Origin: an uncultured Clostridia bacterium
GTDB lineage: Bacteria; Bacillota; Clostridia; Christensenellales; Borkfalkiaceae
DNA length: 10,921 nt
Direction: 5' to 3'
NCBI GenBank assembly: GCA_947629725.1
Contig: CANREU010000039.1
Span: 1-10,921 of the forward strand
Shown here piece by piece: positions 4,421 to 10,812 of the stretch (positions are counted from its first letter, which is position 1; every line of letters starts with the position of its first letter). The position numbers were made by a program, and so were the translations under genes. Below the pieces are notes generated by a model. It did not search any database. It worked only from the letters and a program-made list of their open reading frames with translations, and was not told the DNA's origin.

Positions 4421-5740
4421 ATGGCGCTTTTTGCCTCCCTTTCGGAGCGGCTCAACCATATCTTTTCCAAACTGACGAAACGCGGCCGTCTCACCGAACT
4501 CGAGATCCGCTCCGCCATGCGCGAGGTGCGTATCGCTCTTTTGGAGGCGGACGTCAACCTCAAGGTCGCAAAGGACTTTATCGCCGCCGTCTCCGAAAAG
4601 GCGGTGGGGCAGCAGGTGATGCAGTCCCTCAATCCCGCCCAGCAGGTCGTGAAGATCGTCAACGAGGAGCTCATTGCCCTCATGGGGTCGGGAAACTCCA
4701 AGCTCGAGGTCTCCCCCAAGCCGCCGACGGTCATCATGATGTGCGGCCTTCAGGGCGCGGGCAAGACGACGATGTGCGCGAAACTCGCCGTCCTCCTCAA
4801 AAAACAGGGCAAAAAGCCCCTCCTCGTCGCGTGCGACATCTACCGTCCCGCCGCCATCGACCAGCTCAAGGTCGTGGGCGGAAAGGCGGGCGCGGAGGTG
4901 TTCGACCGCGGGACGCAGGCTCCCGCGAAGACGGCGAAAGAGGCGATCGAATACGCCAAAAAGATGGGGTACGACACCGTGATCGTCGATACGGCGGGGC
5001 GGCTCCACATCGACGAAAAGCTCATGGAGGAGCTCGCGGAGATCGAGCGGACGGTGCCCGTGACGGAGGTCCTCCTCACCGTGGACGCGATGACGGGGCA
5101 GGACGCCGTCAACGTCGCCGAGACCTTCAACGCAAAGCTCGGCGTGACGGGGGTCATCCTCACCAAGCTCGACGGCGACACCCGCGGCGGCGCGTGCCTC
5201 TCCATCAAAGCGGTGACGGGCAAGCCCATCAAATTCATCGGCGTGGGGGAGAAGATCACCGATCTCGAACCCTTCTATCCCGACCGCATGGCGAGCCGTA
5301 TCCTCGGCATGGGGGACGTTTTGTCCCTCATCGAAAAGGCGCAGGCGGCCGTCACGGAGCAGCAAGTGAAGGAGATGGAGCGCAAAATGCGCGAAAATTC
5401 TTTCACCCTCTCCGACTATCTCACCCAGTTTGAGACGCTGAAAAAGATGGGCGGCGCGGGCGCGCTCGTAAACATGCTCCCCGGGGCGGGCAAGATGAAG
5501 CTCCGCGAGGAGGATGTGGACGAAAAGCGGATCGAGCGCGTGAAGGCCATTATCCTCTCCATGACCCCGAAGGAGCGCGACAACCCGCAGATCATCGGCT
5601 CTTCCCGAAAAAAGCGCATCGCGGCGGGCTCCGGGACGACGGTGCAGGACGTGAACCAGCTCCTGAAGCAATACGAGCAGACCCGCGAACTCATGAAGCG
5701 CTTCCGCGGCGGGAAGGGGAAGATGAGATTGCCGTTCTGA
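4421..5740 (+). CDS. ffh: Signal recognition particle protein Ffh
   Basis: Ffh is the SRP54 homologue: with the SRP RNA it binds signal peptides emerging from the ribosome and delivers them to FtsY. The 439-residue protein is of usual length. The N domain (about 1-95) contains ALLEADVN. The G domain has GLQGAGKTT (109-117), DIYRPAAIDQL, DTAGR (190-194) and TKLDGDTRGGA (248-258). The methionine-rich M domain (about 300 to the end) has the finger region around MLPGAGKMK and the SRP-RNA-binding motif GSRKK-like SSRKKRIAAGSGTTVQDVNQLL. The tail RGGKGKMRLPF fits the family. The ATG follows the ylxM stop directly and has AAGGAGG at 4408-4414. No SRP RNA gene is visible here. A weak stem TTTCGCA/TGCGAAA (5744-5770) after the stop has only a loose T-rich tail. 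Confidence 0.98.
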   Translation: MALFASLSERLNHIFSKLTKRGRLTELEIRSAMREVRIALLEADVNLKVAKDFIAAVSEKAVGQQVMQSLNPAQQVVKIVNEELIALMGSGNSKLEVSPKPPTVIMMCGLQGAGKTTMCAKLAVLLKKQGKKPLLVACDIYRPAAIDQLKVVGGKAGAEVFDRGTQAPAKTAKEAIEYAKKMGYDTVIVDTAGRLHIDEKLMEELAEIERTVPVTEVLLTVDAMTGQDAVNVAETFNAKLGVTGVILTKLDGDTRGGACLSIKAVTGKPIKFIGVGEKITDLEPFYPDRMASRILGMGDVLSLIEKAQAAVTEQQVKEMERKMRENSFTLSDYLTQFETLKKMGGAGALVNMLPGAGKMKLREEDVDEKRIERVKAIILSMTPKERDNPQIIGSSRKKRIAAGSGTTVQDVNQLLKQYEQTRELMKRFRGGKGKMRLPF

Positions 5741-5820
5741 AAATTTCGCACAAAATCTTTTTCTGCGAAAAATCTTTTATGCGAGGAAAGTTTCTCTTGC
5801 GGGAAACGGAGTTGCTTTTT

Positions 5821-5900
5821 CCTCATTCCGAACCCTCGTAGAGGGCGAGTGAATCTTAAAATCAAGATACACTCGGCTCCTATGGAGCCTCGGTATGAGG
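5821..5900 (+). repeat. 80-bp cloverleaf-type inverted element, copy 2
   Basis: End repeats are CCTCATTCCGA (5821-5831) and TCGGTATGAGG (5890-5900). Arm A is CCCTC-GTA-GAGGG (5833-5845). The central stem is GAGTGAATCTT/AAGATACACTC (5847-5857 with 5864-5874) with one A-A mismatch and loop AAAATC. Arm B is GGCTCC-TAT-GGAGCC (5875-5889). All three arms and the outer stem can form at once, giving a four-way junction. Length is the same as the inverted copy at 472-551. Confidence 0.85.
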
Positions 5901-5935
5901 GGCGGGGGTTCTCACTCCGACCGACCTCTTGCCCG

Positions 5936-6088
5936 CCCCCTGCGTCAGGGGGAGGGGGAGGGGAGGGGGACAGCTCCCCCTCAAGGGGGCGCCGAGAGAA
6001 GGGCACGGCGGAGCTCCCCCAAGAGGGGCGCCGGGAAAGGGCGGGCGACAACTCCCCCAAGAAAAGGGCGGAGTACAGAGGGGCGCCG
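5936..6088 (-). repeat. Degenerate array of G/C-run hairpin repeats with G-quadruplex tract
   Basis: A hairpin CCCCCTG-CGT-CAGGGGG (5936-5952) runs into GGGGG-A-GGGGG-A-GGGG-A-GGGGG (5948-5969). Then, read on the minus strand, three partial copies of the two-hairpin repeat follow: 6049-6088 (broken), 6009-6034 and 5970-6000. In these the constant C-run/G-run hairpin is kept but the second hairpin is cut short (CCGCCGTGCCC) or lost. This suggests repeated insertion or recombination inside existing copies. Confidence 0.7.
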
Positions 6089-6198
6089 TAAAGGGCGCAA
6101 AAAGCGCAAAAAGCACACATGGGGTGCGAAAAACAGAGAAACCGAAGCGGAAAATTCCGTATAGGAAATAAAAAAATCATATTTTGGAGGATAGCACA

Positions 6199-6492
6199 AT
6201 GGTCAAAATGAGATTGGTGAGAATGGGCGACAAGAAGTCCCCCGTCTACCGCATCGTGGTGGTCGACGCGCGCAAGGCGGCGACGGGCGAGTACATCGAG
6301 AAGATCGGGTATTACGATCCCAAGTCCGAGCCCGTCACCCTCACGGTGGACGCCGAGAAGGCGAGGGACTGGCTCGCGAAGGGCGTGCAGCCCACCGAGA
6401 CGGTGAAGAGCCTCCTCGTCCGTGCGGGCGCGATCGAGAAGAGCGACAAGCTCTCTCCCGCCAAGACGAAGGGCAAGAAAAAGAAGAAGTAA
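6199..6492 (+). CDS. rpsP: 30S ribosomal protein S16
   Basis: S16 (bS16) is a structural protein needed for ordered assembly of the 5' domain of the 30S subunit. The 97-residue product begins MVKMRLVRMGDKKSPVYRIVVVDAR, the conserved family opening, continues with YIEKIGYYDPKSEP and ends in a lysine-rich tail (AKTKGKKKKK). GGAGG at 6186-6190, 8 bp upstream, fixes the ATG at 6199; an in-frame TTG at 6184 overlaps this ribosome site and is not the start. Its place after ylxM-ffh and before khpA is the standard Firmicutes order, though here 458 bp of repeats separate it from ffh. Confidence 0.98.
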   Translation: MVKMRLVRMGDKKSPVYRIVVVDARKAATGEYIEKIGYYDPKSEPVTLTVDAEKARDWLAKGVQPTETVKSLLVRAGAIEKSDKLSPAKTKGKKKKK

Positions 6493-6538
6493 TGTTCGCG
6501 GCCGCATAGAACGCATAGAAAAAGTGCGATCGCAGGGG

Positions 6539-6573
6539 CGCCCCGCCCGCGCGGGGCGGTTCCGCGGGCTTTT
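6539..6573 (+). promoter_or_regulatory. Two mutually exclusive hairpins between rpsP and khpA
   Basis: CGCCCCGC-CCGC-GCGGGGCG (6539-6558) is an 8-bp GC stem. Alternatively GCCCGCG (6545-6551) pairs with CGCGGGC (6563-6569), and this second stem is directly followed by TTTT (6570-6573) and then the khpA ribosome site AAGGAGG. The overlap resembles an antiterminator/terminator pair, or a structure protecting the rpsP message end. The T run is short, so termination would be partial at best. Confidence 0.5.
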
Positions 6574-6585
6574 AAGGAGGATTTT

Positions 6586-6834
6586 ATGCTGGAACTCATC
6601 AAGTATATCGTCGAGCAGTTCGCAGACGACAAGGAGCACATCGAATACAAAGTGGAGGAGACGGAGGACGCGATCGACGTCACCGTCCTTCTCGCCGATT
6701 CGGATATGGGCAAAGTGATAGGCAAACAGGGCAAGATCGCCAAGGCGCTCCGCACGCTCGTGCGCGCCGCCACGCCGAAGGACTCCAAGAAGTATAACGT
6801 GGAGATCAAAGAGCTCGGCAAGGAAGAGGCATAA
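6586..6834 (+). CDS. khpA: RNA-binding KH-domain protein KhpA
   Basis: KhpA (YlqC) is a single-KH RNA-binding protein that partners with KhpB (Jag/EloR) and, in pneumococcus and other Firmicutes, affects many small RNAs and cell-wall elongation. The 82-residue product has the family opening MLELIKYIVEQFADDKEHIEY and the KH signature VIGKQGKIAKALRTLVRAA with the GKQG loop at residues 46-49. AAGGAGG at 6574-6580 is an ideal ribosome site for the ATG at 6586. The gene lies after rpsP as in Bacillus, but rimM, trmD and rplS, which usually follow, are absent from the window. Confidence 0.96.
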   Translation: MLELIKYIVEQFADDKEHIEYKVEETEDAIDVTVLLADSDMGKVIGKQGKIAKALRTLVRAATPKDSKKYNVEIKELGKEEA

Positions 6835-6842
6835 CGAAACCG

Positions 6843-6876
6843 TGTGCGCCCCGCGGCATCTGCCGCGGGGCGCACA
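6843..6876. terminator. Long GC hairpin closing the rpsP-khpA unit
   Basis: TGTGCGCCCCGCGGCA (6843-6858) and TGCCGCGGGGCGCACA (6861-6876) are perfect 16-bp complements around two bases, realistically a 15-bp stem with a 4-base loop. It begins 9 bp after the khpA stop. It is followed by TTATCC rather than a T run, so it is a strong hairpin but not a textbook terminator; it may block or pause transcription or protect the 3' end. Confidence 0.65.
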
Positions 6877-6890
6877 TTATCCGAAAGACC

Positions 6891-6918
6891 GCACATATGC
6901 GCGATGTTTCGTATGTGC
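6891..6918. promoter_or_regulatory. Inverted repeat upstream of the lon promoter
   Basis: GCACATA (6891-6897) and TATGTGC (6912-6918) form a 7-bp inverted repeat with a 14-bp spacer, ending 15 bp before the lon -35 hexamer. A further GCACAT lies in the right arm of the preceding hairpin (6872-6877). The sequence does not match the CIRCE or CtsR heat-shock operators. It may be a regulator site or chance. Confidence 0.35.
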
Positions 6919-6933
6919 GCGGGCGCAAAATGT

Positions 6934-6962
6934 TTGAAACCCGCGCAAAGATGTGATATAAT
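6934..6962 (+). promoter_or_regulatory. Sigma-A promoter of lon
   Basis: TTGAAA (6934-6939), a 17-bp spacer and TATAAT (6957-6962), with TGA before the -10 (extended -10 type). Transcription would start near 6969, so the leader before the ATG at 6980 would be only about 11 nt, close to the ribosome-site limit (AGGTGG at 6971-6976). Confidence 0.88.
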
Positions 6963-6979
6963 GGGGGAAGAGGTGGACT

Positions 6980-9307
6980 ATGGAACGAATACCGCAGACG
7001 AAAGTGCTCACCGTCGTGCCGATGCGCACGCAGGTCGTATTTCCCTCGACCACGGTCGTGCTCGACGTGGGGCGGGGATTTTCCCTCGTCGCGATCGAGC
7101 GGGCGGGGACGGAGGAACTTGTCTTTCTCGCGCGGCAGAGAGACCCCGACACGGAGAACCCCACGGGGGAGGACCTCTGCGAGACGGGGACGGTCGCGCG
7201 GATCTGCCAGACGACCCGTCTGCCCGGGAACCTCGTGCGCGTCGTCGCCGAGGGGCTTTGGCGTGCCCGCGCGCGCTCCTACCGCACGGACGAGGGGGTC
7301 ATCTTCGCGGTCACCGACCCGCTTTCCCCCATCCATGCGGACCCCGTGCTCGAGGAGGCGTATTTCCGCACCGCGAAGGACCTCGTAAAGGAGCTCGCCG
7401 CGGGAGACGGGAGGATCTCCAAAGAGCTCGAAAGTTCCCTCTCCGCGACTTACGACGTCGACGCCTACATCAACATCTGCGCCCACAACATGCGCTTTAA
7501 GCCCGAGGTGAAGCAGGCCCTCCTCGAGGAAGAGAACGTCGCCGCCCGCCTCCGCCTTCTCGAGCGGGGGCTCAACGACGAGCTCGAGATCACGAAGATC
7601 GAGCGCAAGATCAATGCGGACGTGCGCCGCAACATCGATAAATCGCAGAAGGAATACTTCCTCCGCGAGCAGATCCGCGCCATCCACTCCGAACTCGGGG
7701 ACGACGCGGAGGAGAGCTTGCAGCTCCGCGAGAAGATCCTCGCCAAAAAACTGCCCGCCGCGGTGGAGGAGAAGTGCCTGCGGGAACTCGCCCGCATGGA
7801 CAAGATGGCGCCCTCCTCCCCCGAATACACGGTGCTCCGCAACTATACGGACTGGATCCTCGACCTCCCGTGGCATGAGGAGACGGAGGACACCGAGTCC
7901 CTCGCCGACGTGGAGCGCATGCTCGACGAGGACCACTACGGGCTCGAAAAGATCAAGGAGAGGGTGGTCGAATACCTCGCCGTCCTCAAACTCACGGGGG
8001 CTCTGAAGGCGCCCATTCTGTGCCTTGTGGGCCCGCCCGGGGTGGGCAAGACGAGCATCGCAAAGTCGGTCGCCCGCGCCCTCGGGAGAAAGTTCGTGCG
8101 CATGAGCCTCGGCGGCCTCAAAGACGAGGCGGAGATCCGCGGCCACCGCCGCACCTACATCGGCGCGATGCCGGGGCGCGTCCTCTATGAGATGAAGAAC
8201 GCGGGCTCCGTGAACCCCGTCTTCCTCCTCGACGAGGTGGACAAGATCTCCTCCGACCTCCGCGGCGACCCTGCGGACGCCCTCTTGGAGGTTTTGGACC
8301 CCGAACAGAATTCCACCTTCCGCGACCGCTACCTCGAGGTGGAGTACGACCTCTCGAAGGTGATGTTCATCGCGACGGCGAACACCCTCGAGACCATACC
8401 CGCCCCCCTCCGCGACCGCATGGAGGTCATCGAGCTCTCGGGCTACACCGAACAGGAGAAGACGGAGATCGCGAAACGCTACCTCGTCCCCAAAAAGAGG
8501 AAGGAAAACGGGCTCTCCGAGGAGAACCTCCGCATCTCGCAGGGGGCGATCGAGGCGATGATCGAGGGCTATACGATGGAGGCGGGGGTGCGCAGCCTCG
8601 AGCGGACGATCGGAGCGGTGTGCCGCAAGGCGGCGGTGCGGATCGCCAAAGAGGGGAAGGAGAAGAAGTTCTCCGTCGGAAAGAACAATCTCGAGAGCTT
8701 CCTCGGCGCCAAGCGCTTCAAGCGGGACGACGGCGTGCTCGAGCGGGACGAAGTGGGCGCGGCGACGGGGCTTGCATGGACGGCGGTCGGCGGGTCCACC
8801 CTCACGGTGGAAGTTTCCGCCATGCCGGGGAAGGGGGAGGTCCTCCTCACGGGCAAACTCGGCGACGTGATGAAGGAATCGGCGCGTGCCGCCATCAGCT
8901 ACATCCGTGCGAACGCCGAAAAATACGGCATCGACGGCGGGGATTTCGCCGGGCGGGACATCCATATCCACGTCCCTGAGGGGGCGATCCCGAAGGACGG
9001 GCCCTCCGCGGGCATCACCATCGCGACCGCGATCCTCTCCGCCTTCACGGGGCGGCCCGTGCGGAAGGATGTCGCCATGACGGGGGAGATCACCCTCCGC
9101 GGCAAGGTGCTTCCCATCGGCGGGCTCAAGGAGAAGGCGCTCGCCGCCTCCCGCATGGGCATCCGCGACATCATCATCCCCGAGGAAAATTACAAGGACG
9201 TGGAGGAGATCCCCGAGAGCGTCCGAAAGAGCTTGCATTTTATCCGCGTGACCGACGTGGACGAGGTCTTCCGCACGGCGGTGCCGGGGAGTTCCCATGC
9301 AGATTAA
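6980..9307 (+). CDS. lon: ATP-dependent protease Lon (LonA)
   Basis: Lon is a hexameric cytoplasmic AAA+ serine protease that removes damaged and short-lived regulatory proteins. The 775-residue protein has the LonA plan: an N-terminal substrate domain (about 1-205, starting VLTVVPMRTQVVFPSTTVVLDVG), a helical region with the conserved KSQKEYFLREQIRAI, an AAA+ module with Walker A GPPGVGKT (351-358), Walker B VFLLDEVDK and the sensor stretch FIATANTLETIPAPLRDRMEVI, and a C-terminal protease domain. There PKDGPSAG carries the catalytic Ser676, and GGLKEK carries Lys719; their 43-residue spacing equals that of the E. coli pair. ATG at 6980 follows a good promoter. The last 11 bases overlap ysxC, as often seen for the lon-ysxC pair in Firmicutes. 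Confidence 0.98.
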   Translation: MERIPQTKVLTVVPMRTQVVFPSTTVVLDVGRGFSLVAIERAGTEELVFLARQRDPDTENPTGEDLCETGTVARICQTTRLPGNLVRVVAEGLWRARARSYRTDEGVIFAVTDPLSPIHADPVLEEAYFRTAKDLVKELAAGDGRISKELESSLSATYDVDAYINICAHNMRFKPEVKQALLEEENVAARLRLLERGLNDELEITKIERKINADVRRNIDKSQKEYFLREQIRAIHSELGDDAEESLQLREKILAKKLPAAVEEKCLRELARMDKMAPSSPEYTVLRNYTDWILDLPWHEETEDTESLADVERMLDEDHYGLEKIKERVVEYLAVLKLTGALKAPILCLVGPPGVGKTSIAKSVARALGRKFVRMSLGGLKDEAEIRGHRRTYIGAMPGRVLYEMKNAGSVNPVFLLDEVDKISSDLRGDPADALLEVLDPEQNSTFRDRYLEVEYDLSKVMFIATANTLETIPAPLRDRMEVIELSGYTEQEKTEIAKRYLVPKKRKENGLSEENLRISQGAIEAMIEGYTMEAGVRSLERTIGAVCRKAAVRIAKEGKEKKFSVGKNNLESFLGAKRFKRDDGVLERDEVGAATGLAWTAVGGSTLTVEVSAMPGKGEVLLTGKLGDVMKESARAAISYIRANAEKYGIDGGDFAGRDIHIHVPEGAIPKDGPSAGITIATAILSAFTGRPVRKDVAMTGEITLRGKVLPIGGLKEKALAASRMGIRDIIIPEENYKDVEEIPESVRKSLHFIRVTDVDEVFRTAVPGSSHAD

Positions 9308-9884
9308 GAGCGCAACTTTTGTTACGAGCGCCGCTTCGCCCGCACAGTTTCTTACGCCGCAAAAGCCGATGATCGCCGTCTGCGGGAAGTCCAACGCGGG
9401 CAAGAGCTCCCTCATCAACATGCTCGCGGGGCAGAAGAAGCTCGCCAAGACGAGCGCGGCGCCGGGGCGTACACGCCTTGTCAACTATTTCGACTTCGGG
9501 CAGTTCCTGCTCGCCGACCTCCCCGGCTACGGCTATGCCGCCGTCTCCAAATCCGAAAAGGAGAAATGGGGACGGATATTAGACGCTTTCTTTGAAAAGA
9601 AGGAGAGGATCGCCCACGTCTTTCTCCTCGCGGACATCCGCCGCGACCCCTCGGAGGACGATCTGCAGATGGTGCGCTATCTCGTCTACCACAACCTCCC
9701 GTTCACCGCCGTTGCGACGAAGTGCGACAAGCTCTCCCGCATGAAGGGGAAGGAGCGGGTGCGCGCCGTCGCGAACGCCTTCGGGCTGGGCGAGGGGAAC
9801 GTCCTTTCCGTCTCCTCCTTTACGGGGGAGGGGAAAGAGGGGCTCCTCGCGCGGATCGGGCAGATCGTGCAAACAGCGGAATAA
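9297..9884 (+). CDS. ysxC: Ribosome biogenesis GTPase YsxC/EngB
   Basis: YsxC (EngB, YihA) is an essential TRAFAC GTPase that helps late assembly of the 50S subunit. The 195-residue protein shows all G motifs: G1 GKSNAGKSS (residues 30-38), the switch region TSAAPGRTRLVNYF, G3 DLPGYG (74-79), G4 TKCDK (141-145) and G5 SSFTGEG (173-179). The opening MQIKSATFVTSAASPAQFLTPQKPMIAVCG is typical. ATG at 9297 lies inside the end of lon, preceded by GGGGAG, so translation is coupled to lon. The order lon-ysxC is conserved across Bacillus and Clostridium. Confidence 0.97.
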   Translation: MQIKSATFVTSAASPAQFLTPQKPMIAVCGKSNAGKSSLINMLAGQKKLAKTSAAPGRTRLVNYFDFGQFLLADLPGYGYAAVSKSEKEKWGRILDAFFEKKERIAHVFLLADIRRDPSEDDLQMVRYLVYHNLPFTAVATKCDKLSRMKGKERVRAVANAFGLGEGNVLSVSSFTGEGKEGLLARIGQIVQTAE

Positions 9885-9915
9885 ACGGCTTCGCGCCGAA
9901 AGAGAAGAGGTAATC

Positions 9916-10538
9916 ATGAAAGAGTATCCCAATGTCTTTGTGTTCGACCACCCCCTCATCAAGCACAAGGTCTCCATCCTCCGCGACAAGAACACGGGAA
10001 TGAAGGAGTTCCGCGAACTCATCGAGGAGATCACCACGGTGATGACCTACGAGAGCATGAAGGACATGCCGCTCGTCCCCGTCGAGGTGGAGACCCCCCT
10101 CGAAACGACGGTGCAATACCGCGTGCGGGAGGAGAGCGTCGCCATCGTCCCCATCCTGCGGGCGGGGCTCGGCATGGTGAACGGCGTGCACCGCGTGTTT
10201 CCCATATCGGCATGTACCGCGATGAGGAGACCCTCGAGCCGCGCGAGTATTACTGTAAACTGCCCGACGGCATCGAGGAGAAGACGGTGTTCCTCCTCGA
10301 CCCCATGCTCGCGACGGGGGGCTCGGCTTGCGACGCCCTCACCGCCCTCAAAAAGAGGGGGGTGAAGAAGATCAAATTCATGGCGATCATCGCCGCGCCC
10401 GCGGGGATCGAAAAGGTCGCCTCGGAACACCCCGACGTTGCCGTCTACGTCTCCACGCTCGACAGATGTTTGAATGAGCACGGGTACATCCTTCCCGGCC
10501 TCGGCGACGCCGGCGACCGCCTCTACGGCACCAAATAA
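9916..10538 (+). pseudogene. upp: Uracil phosphoribosyltransferase, frameshifted
   Basis: Upp makes UMP from uracil and PRPP in pyrimidine salvage. The first part, from ATG 9916 with upstream GAAGAGG, reads correctly for 96 residues (VFDHPLIKHKVSILRDKNTG ... ILRAGLGMVNGVHRVFP) to about base 10203. It then passes out of frame and ends at 10365. The rest of the protein continues in the +2 frame from HIGMYRDEETLEP (10203) through the PRPP-binding VFLLDPMLATGGSA to HGYILPGLGDAGDRLYGTK at 10535. Compared with the family pattern (P, five residues such as AAKVG, then HIG), five codons plus one base are missing, a 16-nt loss. Both halves are otherwise well conserved, so the change is recent, or a sequencing or assembly error. 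If real, the enzyme is most likely inactive; ATG 10212 lacks a ribosome site. Confidence 0.88.
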
Positions 10539-10570
10539 CGCCTTTATACCGCCCTTATCGGTGCAGGCTC

Positions 10571-10629
10571 TTTTCTCGGCTCCCCCTCTTGGGGGAGCTC
10601 TTCCGCATTTATGCGGAAGTGAGGGGGTT
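10571..10629 (+). repeat. Two-hairpin repeat, variant stem CTTCCGCAT
   Basis: TTTTCTCGGCTCCCCC-TCTT-GGGGGAGC gives the constant first hairpin (8-bp stem, 10579-10598). It is followed by a second perfect hairpin CTTCCGCAT/ATGCGGAAG (10600-10608 with 10611-10619), then TGAGGGGGTTCGG. The order and flanks match 2617-2685, but the second stem is entirely different and still fully paired. It lies 32 bp after the upp stop and could act as a transcript end structure, though no T run follows. Confidence 0.85.
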
Positions 10630-10744
10630 CGGGCTCGGCTGCAAACCCGTCCCAAAAGGGGGAAGCGAGGCCGATGGGGGGAGCCGCCGCCGACATCCGC
10701 CGCACTCCGTTTGAATGCCGTAACAAAAAACGGCGTTGAATTTC

Positions 10745-10773
10745 TTGCAAAATTTTTTGCCGTATGATATACT
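10745..10773 (+). promoter_or_regulatory. Sigma-A promoter of the zinc-ribbon gene
   Basis: TTGCAA (10745-10750), a 17-bp spacer and TATACT (10768-10773), with TGA just upstream of the -10. The surrounding sequence turns AT-rich after the GC-rich repeats. The expected start is near 10780, giving a leader of about 33 nt with GGAGG before ATG 10813. Confidence 0.85.
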
Positions 10774-10812
10774 GAAATCGCAACAAAAGAGATACTCTCA
10801 CGGAGGAAACAC

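Larger units (their letters stand above)
5741..6198. other. Intergenic repeat tract between ffh and rpsP
   Basis: The first 80 bp are AT-rich and contain a loose direct repeat, AAATCTTTTTCTGCGA then AAATCTTTTATGCGA (about 5753-5784), with a weak hairpin. Then come the second 80-bp cloverleaf element (5821-5900), a C/G-run hairpin merged with a four-tract G-quadruplex motif (5936-5969) and three degenerate copies of the two-hairpin repeat (5970-6088). The last 110 bp are A-rich with GCGCAAAAA repeated twice (about 6094-6111). I see no strong promoter for rpsP; TATAGG near 6161 is a weak -10 candidate only. Confidence 0.65.

Noticed and set aside
3968..5671. Long minus-strand open frame (567 codons) opposite ylxM and ffh
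   Set aside because: Same antisense composition effect; Ffh and YlxM on the plus strand are complete and have promoter and ribosome sites.
5741..6198. Possible SRP RNA (ffs) gene near ffh
   Set aside because: I could not find the conserved GGAA-tetraloop domain with its asymmetric loop; the hairpins here belong to the repeat families.
6806..9484. Very long minus-strand open frame (892 codons) opposite lon and ysxC
   Set aside because: Its translation is rich in Arg, His, Asp and Leu, as expected from the antisense of GC-ending codons; the plus strand holds Lon, KhpA and YsxC with all motifs.
10474..10767. Open frame of 97 codons after upp
   Set aside because: It overlaps the end of upp in another frame and then translates the two-hairpin repeat; there is no ribosome site.
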